This document shows, piece after piece, positions 1 through 13,600 of a stretch of DNA of 64,000 bases (positions are counted from its first letter, which is position 1; every line of letters begins with the position of its first letter). The notes under the pieces were generated by a model. The model was not told the origin of the DNA. It ran no database searches and saw only the letters and a list, made by a program, of their open reading frames with translations. Origin of the DNA: Turritopsis dohrnii (lineage: Eukaryota; Cnidaria; Hydrozoa; Anthoathecata; Oceaniidae). The stretch is from contig BQMF02000469.1 of assembly GCA_027922465.2 (NCBI GenBank), positions 1-64,000 of the forward strand. Direction: 5' to 3'. The translations under genes were made by a program, and so were the position numbers.

Positions 1-544
1 TATAATATACTAAAATTTCGTTGCAACTCGATTAATTTCCTTGGGGAAGTATCCAAACCTTTAACCGTAGTCGTAACTATACATTCAAACATCTGATATC
101 GATGACATTTCTTTTAATCATGGAAGCTAAAACGCAAACTTTCTTCGGTTTGGTAAATATTGAACACATTTGTAGATATACATTACTACCTGAGAATGTC
201 ACTGTTTTCACTGATTATCAGTAATTCTAACAGCTTGTACTGAATTTTCAAGTGAATGTAGGAATAGCACTGGATTTATTTACGAAGCGAAAAACTCCTT
301 TCCAAGTTAACTTAGAAAAAGTTTTTTTACAGAATGGCTTATTTATTTATTAATGAATTTTTATATAGGATTAAAACTTCAATATGCTATGTACTATATT
401 AACAAATATATGTACAACTACTGCTATCAATGTCTGTCCTGTGTAAAAAACGAAAATAAAATAAAATGAAAACGAAATCAAAACTACCACTAAATGAAAA
501 CGAGATTGATGTCTGGATAAAATAGAGGACTAAACGAGAATAAG

Positions 545-1239
545 GGTGAGTAAGGGTAAGAAACGGTAAGAAACGTGTTAATTAATCCTTTTGACAAGAA
601 TATGTTTATATCAAGTATGATACCTTTTCGGAAAGCTTGAGGTAAAGTCTGACTTATGTGTTTTGCACTTTTATAGTCACAAGACATAGAGTGAAAAACG
701 CTTTTTTTGTTTTTTCAGAAATATATTTTTTCAAAGTTATTTTCAATTTCTCTAAAACATTGTTTTCTGCTTTCATTTTTTTTCGATTACAAGAGTATAA
801 CTCTTGGTCTGTTCAAAATTACAAGATAAAAAAGCGTTTTTAGATCTATCCTTCAGCTTCTCAGTGAGCCAAATCTCAATCTCTGAGGTCTTTTAGTTTT
901 GTAAATGGAGCTACATTTTTACAACAAGGTTCATTTTCTTCGATTCGTTCTAAAATTTAAAATTTTTAGTTTAACTCAAAATTTTTAACACTGGCCTTTA
1001 GAATTCCTAGGTCGTGGGTTCAAATCCCGCCTGGTTCGGAGTTTTCCTTCGAACTGGGTCTGTGTAACTAATAGAACGAGCGGTTACCTTCCTTTCATAC
1101 TATGAAGGAGCGAAACCTTGTATGGCCTTTAGAGATGTAAATAAGCTTTCCAAAAAGGTATCATACTTGATATAAACATATTCTTGTCAAAAGGATTAAT
1201 TATAAAAACAAAAACACGTTTTTTCCCCTTACTCACACC
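545..1239. mobile_element. Foldback element with ~95-bp inverted arms
   Basis: Left arm 545-640 and right arm 1144-1239 are inverted copies (shared core TAATCCTTTTGACAAGAATA and TATCAAGTATGATACCTTTT). The interior contains a tRNA-type B box (GGTTCAAATCC, 1019-1029), possibly an inserted SINE. Confidence 0.65.
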
Positions 1240-4200
1240 TTAAACGAAATCAAAACTGGAAACTTAAATTGGATAGGTAGCTTCTGCAAAGAAGAGAAAA
1301 AACTTTCGGGTTTTGAAAATTATCAATAATTTCGTGTGAAAAATTTAAATCTTGAATTAAGAAAAAGTTAAAAACATTCACGAAAAGCTTCTACACAACG
1401 TAAGAATTTGTGTGTGACAAATTCATTTCATTCTCAAGTGCAAAGTTCTTGACATTTTGCTGACGCTACTTACCCCATACCATATCATATGTTACTTACC
1501 CCTCATATAATGATATATTATTTTAAGGAAAGTTTACTGATTGGTCTCAATAGCTGTTTTTTAGGGAAAGTATTTATATACCCATGGGCGTATTTGCCGG
1601 AACGTTTTGCAAACGGTAAATTTCGAAATCGACAAAAATTAGGATGATCATGTTTTGTTTACACGAAACTATATTTGCTATGTATCTGTAGAGACGTTTA
1701 TATAACTTGGTAGAGTTGTTCTTGAATATGTCCCCCAAAGTCATTAGAAACTTCACGTGAACATTCGAAAAAAACGTGCAAAGTAATGATGTTTCTTTTG
1801 ATACAAGTAAAGTATTACATCTCAGAAGTAATTATTGAGTCTTAACAGCAATTATACTTTTTCGTGTAATAGGCTGGTTGATGTCAGGAATGTGGCTAAT
1901 GGGGGATAATGGGTACAATTATACAAGGAAATGAATTATTGAAATGCTTTTACTTTTGTTTTGAAGGAACGAGTCAGAAGGTCAAGAACTAGCTCACTCT
2001 CAAAACTTTGTTATTTATGTAAGGTTTAAGAGAGCAAGCTAGCCCCTTTACTTCGCTATAGAAGAGCAAGCCATTGCAATAAGAATTTAATGAACCAAAT
2101 CGTTGAGTTTTTCTTCAATATTTTCGAAGAACAAATATTTTGGCAAACATTTTATATTAACGGAGCATGAAAAGCTCTTTCTTGTGATATAAAACTCACA
2201 ATATTTTATCAGACATGTAATGAGATATGCGCCTTAAAAGTTGGTGGATAAGACATTTTGATACACACTGTAGGTATTCGGTAATTATATTATCGGTAAT
2301 GCAATTACTAAATAATAATTGAGGCAGAAAGGAAAATTCGTGTCTGTGTACTCCACAAAGTTTAATTATGTCTGTATCCGCCTCTTAACTGTACCTCATC
2401 TTACCTGTACCTCATCTTATCTGTACCTCATCTTATCTGCACCTCATCTTATCTGCACCTCATCTTATCTGTACCTCATCTTATCTGTACCTCTTCTTAT
2501 CTGTACCTCATCTTATCTGTACCTCATCTTATCTGTACCTCATCTTATCTGTACCTCATCTTATCTGTACCTCATCTTATCTGTACCTCATCTTATCTGC
2601 ACCTCATCTTATCTGCACCTCATCTTACCTGTACCTCATCTTATCTGTACCTCATCTTATCTGTACCTCTTCGCAGATGTCTACACTTCAAGAAGAAGAA
2701 GCACATGTAATTTCTTTGAAGCTACTTCTCCATAGTAATTTCGTTAAAGTTTAAAATACACGATTTATAAAAAAACTATGTTTACACTACAAGTGTTACG
2801 GTATCATTATGTCTGCATAAAAAGAATTTGAACATTTTTCATGGAACGCCATAGCTAACATAATTCCTAGTTTATTACTTTCATAAGAACATCGTCTTTT
2901 CACTTATCATAACGACGCCATAATAATCTAGAAAAAGATGTAGGGGTAATAGGAAGTCGTATGAAGAATAAGTGAGTACGACAAAAGGAAGATGTCCTGT
3001 TACCTGAAACAATCTACAGACCAACAACTTCAAATAAATGTCCAATCCCTTACTAGACCAAACAGGTAGATCGTATTAAAGTCTTAGCATCATACAGTCG
3101 ATGGATTCAAACAATAGATCATGTAAACCTTGTGAAATGTGTCTGGGATAGTGAGGATAAGGTTTGGACCTAGCCTCATTTGTTTAAACACTTTTATAGG
3201 TGTTTTCACAGTTTTAATGTAATGTTTGAATCCTGTCCATATGAACATCCTCATTTGTTAGTAGGGAGTGTATGGAAAATGTACGATATGAGAAATGAAG
3301 ATCATGATTCATGTTGAAATGAACGATACACGATGGTGCAACAACTGAAGTTATGCTTTGAAAAACAAAAGATTGATCAAAAGATTGCATGTGTAGTAGC
3401 TATGGCGTTCTTTTTTAAATTTTATGTTAAAAATACGAACATAAACTTTGTTACTAGAATATTTGCAAGTAACATATAAAATTAACAATAGGCTGCAGAA
3501 AAAATGTACCAGTGTCAGGGACACGATATCCTATTAGATCAACGAACAATATCCTACTTGATCAACGAAAGGCGTTTGAGAGAAAAAAGAACAAAAACTC
3601 TGAAGCTTTCTTTTGGTGAAATGTTATCATCGCTCTACAGTTTCAGCGTTACTCGAAAACCAACAAAAATAATAATTCAAAATCTGATTGTATAAAATCT
3701 GCCTATTTTGTAAACTTTTTTGTGGAATCTGTGGTTTCGTCAAAAATCGTAAATTATCATATTCTTATAAAACCCATCTTCTCCAATAAATACATTTGAA
3801 TTGTGTATGTAGAGGGTGGTACGTAAGACCGTGTTTGTAGGGAGGTGGGTTTCATAACAATAGTGGAAATAACAGATGAGAGGGAGTGTGAGATATTCAG
3901 GCGATGGGTTCGTACCCAGCCTCTTTCAATTTCGCGTGTTTTCGCTCCACAGAGAAGAATGACAGCGTGCCACAGAAACTCATCACAACCTATAAAAGTA
4001 AGAAAACTTATGTGTAGTAACGCAAGGATGACAGGTCAACATATTAGATTTGCATTCGCTTTCTGAGAAAAAAATGAATGGTGCATGTTTCATTGTCTTG
4101 CTTTTAGATGTATATCACAGTGTCTTCTCCTATCAAGGCAGTTCGAACACAACTGATTCGAATGAGATCGTTCTGGTATTACTAAGGACGGATTGCTGAC

Positions 4201-4334
4201 TTAGTTTGGGAAAACATTTTTGTTTTCTTGTTATGCTAACGCCAGCTATTACAAGGCGTGATCAAAGTGACGCCAGCGAGTATAAGGCGTGATCAAAATG
4301 TTAACCCATGGATGAGTTGGAAAGTCAAACACAG
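1240..4334. other. Noncoding/repeat region left of MFSD11
   Basis: Apart from the minisatellite at 2386-2668 no coding exon, RNA gene or bounded element could be supported. The missing last MFSD11 exon was looked for here on the minus strand and not found. Confidence 0.5.
2386..2668 (+). repeat. 16-bp minisatellite (TACCTCATCTTATCTG)n
   Basis: About 17 head-to-tail copies with few changes. Because 16 is not a multiple of 3 the array is open in all frames and creates a spurious 138-codon ORF. Confidence 0.92.
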
Positions 4335-4610
4335 CAGCAATGGTGCAACGGTTACGTGTTCAGCTGGTATCCAGAGGATTCGGGTTCGAGTCCTACTCTG
4401 AAGGAACACAACCTCTACCGGTCGCGTCCCTGGTGGTACTGCTAAAAGCTCGTTTCCCCCATGAAGTCTTCGGATGTTTCGGGCTCAATAGAGCTGGATG
4501 AGGGTAAGATAAATTGTGTCAAAATTGACATATCAGATGGACTGGTACGCTAAACTCTTCCCTTTCTAGGGCTCATCGGTCAGTCAAAATAAAAAGGCGG
4601 AGCTCGGGAG
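4335..4610 (+). repeat. tRNA-derived SINE candidate
   Basis: A-box-like TGGTGCAACGG (4341) and perfect B box GGTTCGAGTCC (4383) with tRNA-like spacing, followed by ~200 bp of unrelated sequence ending near a TAATAATAAAAAA tract at 4622. Not a plausible functional tRNA because the acceptor and T stems do not pair fully. Confidence 0.4.
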
Positions 4611-4691
4611 GGGTGAACAAGAATAATAATAAAAAATCCAAATAACATAAACAAGTAAATCATCTTGCTTTAATTGCTGTTTCGTACTCAC

Positions 4692-7600
4692 CAGGATTAA
4701 CAGTTGGTATTTGAGTACGAGTTTTTGTGTGTAAACAAATCCAATAGCAGCTGCAACCGACTAAAATAAAACAATATTGCTCACCATGTCAATGGAACTC
4801 ATCAATAAAAAAACCCTGGAGAAACAGAAATCAGCTGGAGGGAAGTTGTCACCTGAACACATTTGAATAATGCGAATGCTGGTGCACTATCCTTTGAATA
4901 TATCGTTCCTAGTATTGAGTACATCTAAAATGTAAGAAATAAAATTAGATTTAGATTTCTTTGTGTAATGCTATCTAAGACAACTCAAATACTCAAAAAC
5001 ATGGCAAAGAATCATTCTCCTTCTTCTCATAGCAAAGTCCTCATAGCAAGGGCTCATTAGCAGGTCCTCATAGCAAGAAGTACCCATAGCAGGTCCTCAT
5101 AGAAAGAAGTCCTCATAGCAAGTCCTCATAGCAAGTGCTCATAGCAAGTGCTCATAGCAAGTGCTCATTAGCAGGTCCTCATAGCAGGTCATCATAGCAA
5201 GTCCTCGTAGCAGGTCCTCATAGTAAGACCTCATAGCAAGAAGTACTCATAGCAAGTCCTCATTAGCAAGTCTTCATAGCAAGTCCTCATTAGCAAGTCC
5301 TCATAGCAAGTGCTCATTAGCAAGTGCTCATTAGCAAGTCTTCATAGCAAGTCTTCATAGCAAGTCTTCAAAGCAAATCTTCATAGCAAGTCTTCATAGC
5401 AGGTCCTCATAGCAGGTCTTCATAGCACATCTGTCACATATCTCCATAAACCTACGTTTCATCCATATCATCAAGTTTTATAACACAAACATCATCAATG
5501 AGAACATTCATATTATTCAGATGAGAAACAAAAATATGTGCACAATAGTGCCACCACATTGTCAGAAATTGAAAGTGTTCACCAACAGTGTCAATTGCTT
5601 AATCTAAAAATCATACCTGTGTATTAAAACAGCTATCACCAAAACCAAGCAGATAGGCGCTTAAAGCGTATACATATAAACTGAAAAGAAATTGAGCAAA
5701 ATATATATCCAGTTTCTCTCTTTTTTTAGACGTTTCGAGACACTCAAACAAAGCCCAGGCATATTTGTCAAAAGGGTATTCAACTCACTTGTAATGAAGC
5801 CATGAATCTCCTACAACATTGGGGGACAAAGGTGCTCGATCAGGAACATTTAGGAAAATCAAATAGAATGTTATAATATGAACCAGAAAACCAAGTAGCA
5901 CTATGGGATCTCGACCGTATCTATTTGTTACTTTGCCGAAAATACCAAACAGTAAGCCACCTAATGATTAAAAATTATTATTAGCTTAAGGTAAGATAAC
6001 TTAAGTGTCCATATCAAACAACTGTGGTAATAGAGGTGTGACTTGATAACATGTGCATCAGCTAATCGACTTATATAAATCTCAGCAAATCATTCTCACC
6101 AGAGATTTCACCAGCTCCAATAAACATTCCCATTAAACCTATTTGCCTAGTTGCATTTGGTAATTTAGACGGATCAATATTTCCAATACTGTTTCCATAA
6201 ACTCCACTGAAAAACGTCAAGTGAAGACCTATTCATGAAATGGAACCAAAAATTAATTCCTTGTGTAACGAAACAGATAAAAATGAGCTGTTACGCTTGA
6301 GACTTCTGGTCTAGTAATGAAACACCATGATCATGGATTTCAAATTCAAACCATAAACAAGGATGTCACATGTAAATTTTATAAAAAACACAATAAAAAT
6401 GTAACTGGGCTGTCATTAAAAACATACGATATGGTTGTTGTGCAAGTAAGTGACAACTTCCATTTGCAGGTTTGCATATGAAAGCCATGTTCTTGAACAA
6501 CAAAACAACATTTTGGACAGAAATTTCTTTGTTAACAGACATGTACCTGTGTAAGTTGTTGTCACACATAATAACAACATGTCTTTAGTTTTGAGGAGTT
6601 GAAAACATCTCACTAAATGTACAATAGAAGTGACGTGAATAACCAGGACTGTTGTATAATCCGAAACATGTGCAAAATAACCAAGACTGTTGTATAATCC
6701 GAAACATGCGCAAAATAACCAGGACTGTTGCATAGTCCGAAACATGTGCAAAAACTTACTAAATGCTTCTAATGGTGTTTGTTTTACTTCTGATCTGAAA
6801 ATTAAGAACAATTAGTAAAATAAACTGTAATATTCTTTTTCTCTCTCTTGATAGACAGACACACACGAGTTCTTGATGATTACGTATTCATCAACACATT
6901 TCAAATCAATAAACTTACACAGTGTTTTCTGCATCATCATCATTGTAATCAGTAACCTAGAAAAAAATCAAAACAAAGACTGAAAACAGGGTGTTAGCAA
7001 GAGTTAGGGTGTAAGCAATACAGGACTGAAGACAGGGTGTTAGCAAGAGTTAGGGTGTAAGCAATACAGAACTGAAGATAGTGTGTCAGCAACAAGTTTA
7101 AACTGTTTCACACCTAAGATGTTTAAAATTGAAACAAGCAAAAGAAATACTGCAGAAACAAAATCTAAAACATAAATTATTTGGAATTATCTGGTATATG
7201 CAGCTAAACATAATGAATTTTAGGAAGAAGATTACTATCAAATATGATTATTACAGCATTTCACAGATTTTGTATTATAAGCATGATCAGGACTACGTTG
7301 ACATTTCATCAAATCGAATAGAAAGAAATTTGTTGAAGAAACAAAAATTTTCACCAACAATGTAATTCTTATAGGATTAAGAAATGTTACTATGAGCTAT
7401 TTGATAAAAAACGATAAATAAGGACTCTGTTAGACATTTGGGAAAACTTTTTATGAGATAATCGCCTATTTATTAGCCCTTTTAGTATTTGTTTCATTAG
7501 GGAATAAAACAATTTTTATCAATTCTAAGATTTCTTTTAACTTTGTAATCTGTTTTATTATTAACCAAACATAAACCAAACATATCATAACTAAATAACA

Positions 7601-10600
7601 GTACTTTAAAAATTCTATGCAAAAATTCTTAGATCAAGAGAAAATGATTGGTTTGAGACACCTTTTGAAAAAAACTAAGTAACATCATACTATATTTGTA
7701 GCTATTGTCACTGGTTCAGGGGATGATTGAGATGTTTTTCGTAGCAGTACAAACATCAGTGTACCAAGTCCAGCACAAACCAGCAGCACAGTATATAATA
7801 CCTCCCTACCATGATCGTCTGAATAAAACAGACAATCTTAGTAATTGCAAACAACTTCAAAACAGAACACAGGACAAATCTTATCGTAAATGTCAGCTCT
7901 TATGCCTACTGATATGCTTCTAAATAGTTTATCTTCTTTCCTCTCCTGCTTGAGACTTATGTTATATAAACGTCATACAACCATAATATAGATTTAATGT
8001 TTGATTACGAAGCATTAACATTTATGCTTTATGTGTTGCAAAGCAAGCAAAAAAACCTGATGTTTTTGTAGATAAAAACTTATCAAACAGTAAACAAAAA
8101 TAACTTTACACATGAATTACCTATTGTAATTTTTCCCTTGAAAATAAAAATATACAAACATGTTTCCAAAGAGCAAACTAAAAAAACAAAAAAAAACAAC
8201 AAGATAATGAACTTAACCTTGAAAGTAAAAGAAGTACAACACTTGCAGTTTCCTGATAGCATACATTTTCTCGGTTGATGTTTATACACATAGTGTAAGC
8301 CAAGGGGCATATTTACAAAAACCAACATCGTTAAAACTCTGATGATCAATACTTCTTACACATACCTACACTGAAGAAGTGCCCAAAATATTCCACTATT
8401 TCGTCCCATGGTTTCACCAGTCGAATTTATTGTTAGGAAGTTACCTTGACCCGTCCAGATCACTAAAAGGTAGAAAAATAAACCGCATTTTGTTTAATAG
8501 TTATTCTCATAACGACAGGGTGACAGTAGTGACAGATCAAGGAAACATACATGCAGCTCCAACTCCACGACTATGGACGCAATGTATAGTGTTGCATGGA
8601 GAGGGGTAAATTATGGCGCCAATGAACAAACTATAATTGTTAACAATGCAAGAGAAAATATGAATAACATAAATATAAATAACACAGTAGCTTCAAGGTT
8701 GTTTAAATATTTGCTTTAGCAGGCTTTATGATATGAAAAAACGAAGGCGTGTGCTACCGCATGCCAACATAGTAATTTTGTCAAGTGATTCTTAACTCGC
8801 GCAAACTGTGTCAGGAGAGCGAATTGAAACCGGTGATTCAAAGGATCCAAATGTATTCGCCAGACGAGGATGAAATATGTTGATACAGGTGTTTTAAAAG
8901 ATCGTTGAACCAAATTTAAATGTAGTTACATCAAGTAATTTCTTTTTTCACTGCACAAAGAAAAGCAGCTAACTTTGAGAATTTTTATTATTTAAATCCA
9001 TTTTCAGGGATTCCAGATACGAAGTTTTATAAATAGTCAGATATCTCTGCAACAGTTGGTCGTAGTGAAACGATTCCATACATTTTTTTGATCAGTTTTT
9101 CAAGCTCTACAACACAGGCACACTTTTCAGTCGCAGTTGTGTGATTTAATTATTCGTCTCAGGTTTTGCACATAGGATTATGGATAAACGCCATTACAGA
9201 TGTTTTCGCGTTGCCTTTTATCGTGGCTGAATTTTGAATTTGATTTTTATATTTGGTACAAACTTTGCACCAAATAAAGTTGACTTCAGAAAAGTATGGA
9301 GCACTACTTCGTTGCCTTTTGCTGCCATGTTTTACTACAACTGAAGAACATTTTTTTTTTTTTTTTTTTAATGAGTTGCTCCCTGCAAGGCCGAAGCCAC
9401 TACTAGGCAGAAAGCTACAAGATGAGAAAAGGAAGAAGAGTTATAAAGACAGAGCAAGGTGGCGGTTAACCTTGGATTTAAAAGATTGTAGATCATACTC
9501 AGCAGGAAAACAACTATGAGGGAGAGAATTCCAGAGGCGAGCAGTCCGAGGGAAAAAGCTAGATGAATAAAAGTTCTTATGGCAAGTTGGGACCTGAACA
9601 GTCAAAGGATGAGAATTCGAACAGAGGCAAGTGATCCGAGAGAAAGTCTTAGGAGAAGGAGTCAGTTGATGCAAGTCATCCGAACAATGCCCATGAAAGT
9701 ATTTATAGAAAAGAGACAGGGAAGCAACGTTTCTCCGATGTGAGAGGGGGTGAAGATTAGCACAAAGATCAGGGCCAACTTAGTTAACTAAGCGCTTCTG
9801 AATACGATAGAGAAGATGAAGACAATGAGCAGAGGCTCTAGCCCAAAGGTGGCAGCAGTACTCAAGACAAGGGCGAATAGTGGCCTTAAACATGTAAATG
9901 ATAGATTTAGCCGAAAGTAAGTGACGGACCCGATAAAGTGAGCCAACCTTCATAGCAGCAGATTTAGCAATGGACTCGATGTAAGAATTCCATGTGAAAT
10001 TCTTTGTGAAGGTTAAACCTAAAAGACGAACCTGAGATGACTCTGCAAGCTCACTTCCATTCATAAGAACAGAAGGAATTACAGGGTCCCTGAAACGATT
10101 AATAGAGAGAAGCTTAGTTTTTGAAGCATTGAAGGAAACCAACCATTTCTGATCCCATTCAACTACTGTCCTAAGATCGTCTTCCAACTCAGCAGCCATT
10201 TCAACCTTATCAAACAAGTCCTTAGTCCTTTCAAGAGACAAGTAAAGAGTAGTGTCGTCAGCATAGATAGCAAGTTTACAGAGAATACAATCGGGAAGAG
10301 GGTTGGACCAAGGACAGAATCTTGAAGCACCCCTGAATTAATAGAGTAAGAAGAAGACGAATGACCATCGAGAACCACCTTAATACTCCTGCCACTGAGA
10401 AAGGACTTAATAAGATTCAAAAGTGAACCAGAAATGCCATAAGACTTCAACTTGTGAAGAAGGCCACGATGCCAAACCTTGTCGAATGCCTTGGAGATGT
10501 CAAGAGCAATAGCTCGTGTCTCACCACAAGCATTGAGGGACTGGCATACACGTTCGGAGATGACGGTCAGAGCATCAGCAGTGGAACGACCAGAACGGAA

Positions 10601-13600
10601 ACCATACTGGTGATCAGAGAACAGATGAAGAGATTCTAGATGATGGGTGATGGAAGAGTTGATCAATGATTCTAAGACCTTACTTATAATAGAGAGAAGA
10701 CTAATAGGACGATAGCATAAAGGGTCCGATCTCTCACCAGAGTTTTTGAAAACAGGCACAACAGAAGCAATCTTCCAACAAGAAGGAAAACAAGATTCAT
10801 CGATGCACTTCCTGAATAGCCTACAGAGTATGGGAGAGAGTTCAGGCGAGTATTTTTGCAGAACGATTACAGGGATTTCGTCGGGACCAGTAGCCTTAGA
10901 ATGTTTCTCGTTTCACATGTTTCTCGTTTCACAAAGCAAACATTTTTTGAACATCTACACTTAGTTTCCAGGCTGTTAGTGTCTTAATAGAAAAAAGACT
11001 GGTAATGAAGTTTGACAAGACTGGCCATTTTATTAATACACCCAGTGCAAATACAATGGAAGTCGATTCTTCATGAAAAACAAAACAATACAGTATCGGC
11101 AACATAGATTTTCTTTTCTAAAGAAAAACATTTCACATAACGAAAAAGAGAAAAAGAAATAAGGTTCTCGAGGATTGTGGGGCGGTACTTTAATTTGAAA
11201 GCATTTGCTTCACATTCAGTATTATTGCTTGTACTTTCATAACTCGAGAAGACGGGGGCTTATGCATTTTCCAGAAAATAAACCCGTGAAAAGTCAAAAG
11301 TATTGCAATGGATAAAGTTTCGAAATCGCTCTTTCTCCTAACCTCATTTGCTTATGATATTGAAGGCAAACCACTACGTCACAACGGAAATATAAGAATA
11401 GCCTCTTTTTCGCGAGTTGATTTTTTTAAAACAAGATGGCTATGCAGAAGGACGTAAACGAGCATGAAGGTTTTGTATCTTCGTGCAAATAAGAAATAAG
11501 TTTATGTTTGCATAGCATTTAAATATTCGAGCGAAATGTGTACTTGAGAGTAACAGGGGGAGTGAAATATGGCTCTCGCTACATAAATCAGGGGTGTGAT
11601 TTTTCGCTCCTCTCATGTAGGTATGGCGTGTAGGGGCGCGAGCGCAAGCAATCGCTCACCTCATATCACAAAGCCTGCTTTAGCAATTAAAGTACTGAAC
11701 TGCAAAAAAACAAAAACAATCAGCAACAACTTTGAAAAAAGACAGATCATTTTATCTTTTGATTATTATTTCATATCATATACTTACGCATAACATATAC
11801 CGCCAACAAACATGGCAGCTCTTGGGCCAATCAGATTGACAATTGGTGGTGCAATGAAATTTGACAATGAAAATACAGTGTAGATAATTGCCAAACTGAA
11901 TAAACAAGAAAAGATAAAAATATAAAAATATTGGATTTTGATACTGCAATTCTGCTTGCATAGAACTAAAAAATAGTGTCACATACCTAATATATCCGAA
12001 ATCTAGATAAAAAAAGAATATTAGAGAGAAAAAATCATTATAAATATCACCATGCAAGTGATGCACACATTTCTCATTTTCATTTTCTATTTCCATTATT
12101 GCTTAATAAAAATTACTGTCAGCTTTACATTAGGTTGAAAAAAACAAACAATCCTATCTTCACTTTTCTTCACAATCATATCAACTTATATTAATTATAT
12201 TCAACTTGCTTTTAAGCTGAATAACAATTTATGGGTACGAGCATTTATGTTTTATGTTTTCCTAACATAATGAGTAAATTGAAAATACAAATAACAGCAA
12301 AATCAGTGTATATAAACGTTCTAAAATACACCTAGTCTTTGATCACAACTAGTGTATATTCAAAGGAATCAGCAATTCTCAAAAAATGTATATTATGTGG
12401 TATTAGTTATTTCCATAGCTAGTGCAACCATGAGTGTGACTATAAATAAAAGCAATCTTTCTTACTGTCAAACTTTTTAGTTCCATCTGAATTCTTGATA
12501 CTATTCAATACATGTGTCTAAAAAATTTGAAAGGCAATAATAAATCAATGACATCTAAAACACTAAAACACAGGCAGAAACCTTTCCAACATATATATAC
12601 TTTAGTTTTTATGAAATTAAGAATTTTCTGTAATAAGTGTGTGATGAAATTTTGTTTCATTACCATTTTCAAAGTGAAGCTTTGTGAACAGTGATCAGCT
12701 TTAAGATTGCAACTGTCAGGGTCGTATTTAGTTGGTTTTTTTGGGCAGAGGGGGGTGGGGGGTGGGGGTAATGATTTTATGAACTCTATAGTATAAAATT
12801 TGACGATTTTTGATCTGGCTGGTCATGATCCCTAATCCTCCCTGCTGTTGCTAAGGAAAACGGTCACAGTTGGTAGCTAAGGTAATTTTGTAATTTGTCT
12901 TGTCATGTGAATTCAATTGTTCACCTAATGAAATAGTATGAAAACATAAGTGGTAGCAGCAAGACTGGTTTTGGTGTTATTCAATGAAATTAAAAAACAT
13001 CTTAGTTTCCAGCTTCCTTGCGTAAGTTAAAATAACAATTTAATTCTATTGGCACACAGTTGGCTAATTGCACACCTCTCATGACAAGACCTGAATGTTT
13101 CCTCTAATGTTTCCAAACCCAAATTTTCAAAAGGTTGAAAAAAAGTAGGTGCTCGTACACCTTGGGATAGTTAAGCAGCCTGACATTTTTTAAATATCTA
13201 TGATAGTTGTATTATATATATATTTCATTTATTTCATTGCAACAAGACCATTCATAAACATCACACACGAAATTAAACTTGTGGTGGTTTCGAAGTATTA
13301 CTTTTGTTGATCTCCCCAAACTTTGATCGAATATGAGGAATGAATTTCTGATCACAACACCAAACCTTTTTGAAATGAAACACTGTAGTCACTGTATGCT
13401 AGAATAGAGCTTAAAAAGTCGATTTAAACAAAGATTGCAAACTTCTAGTTTAATGATATATTTAATTACAAACTGTAAAGAACAGCAGAAAAGTTGCTCA
13501 GATCCTTTTTTAAATAATTAAAATGGCCATGGAAATTTTTTGGGCACCATAGTTTGGGCGCCCAAACCGGTATACCGTTCTTCAAAAGGCCCTGAATACG

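Noticed and set aside
1017..1027. Possible tRNA gene from a B-box match
   Set aside because: No A box at proper spacing and no cloverleaf; more likely SINE-derived.
2319..2735. 138-codon ORF with repeated Tyr-Leu-Ile-Leu-Ser units
   Set aside because: It is the translation of a 16-bp minisatellite that is open in every frame; no flanking coding signal.
4335..4410. Functional tRNA gene
   Set aside because: A and B boxes are present, but acceptor and T stems do not pair; called a SINE head instead.
5026..5428. Regular short repeats resembling a CRISPR array
   Set aside because: Units are 13-14 bp head-to-tail without unique spacers, in an animal intron; a minisatellite.
10454..10964. Plus-strand ORFs at the 9.4-10.9 kb LINE
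   Set aside because: Antisense of the RT frame with its YRPISLL and DISKAFDKVWH motifs.
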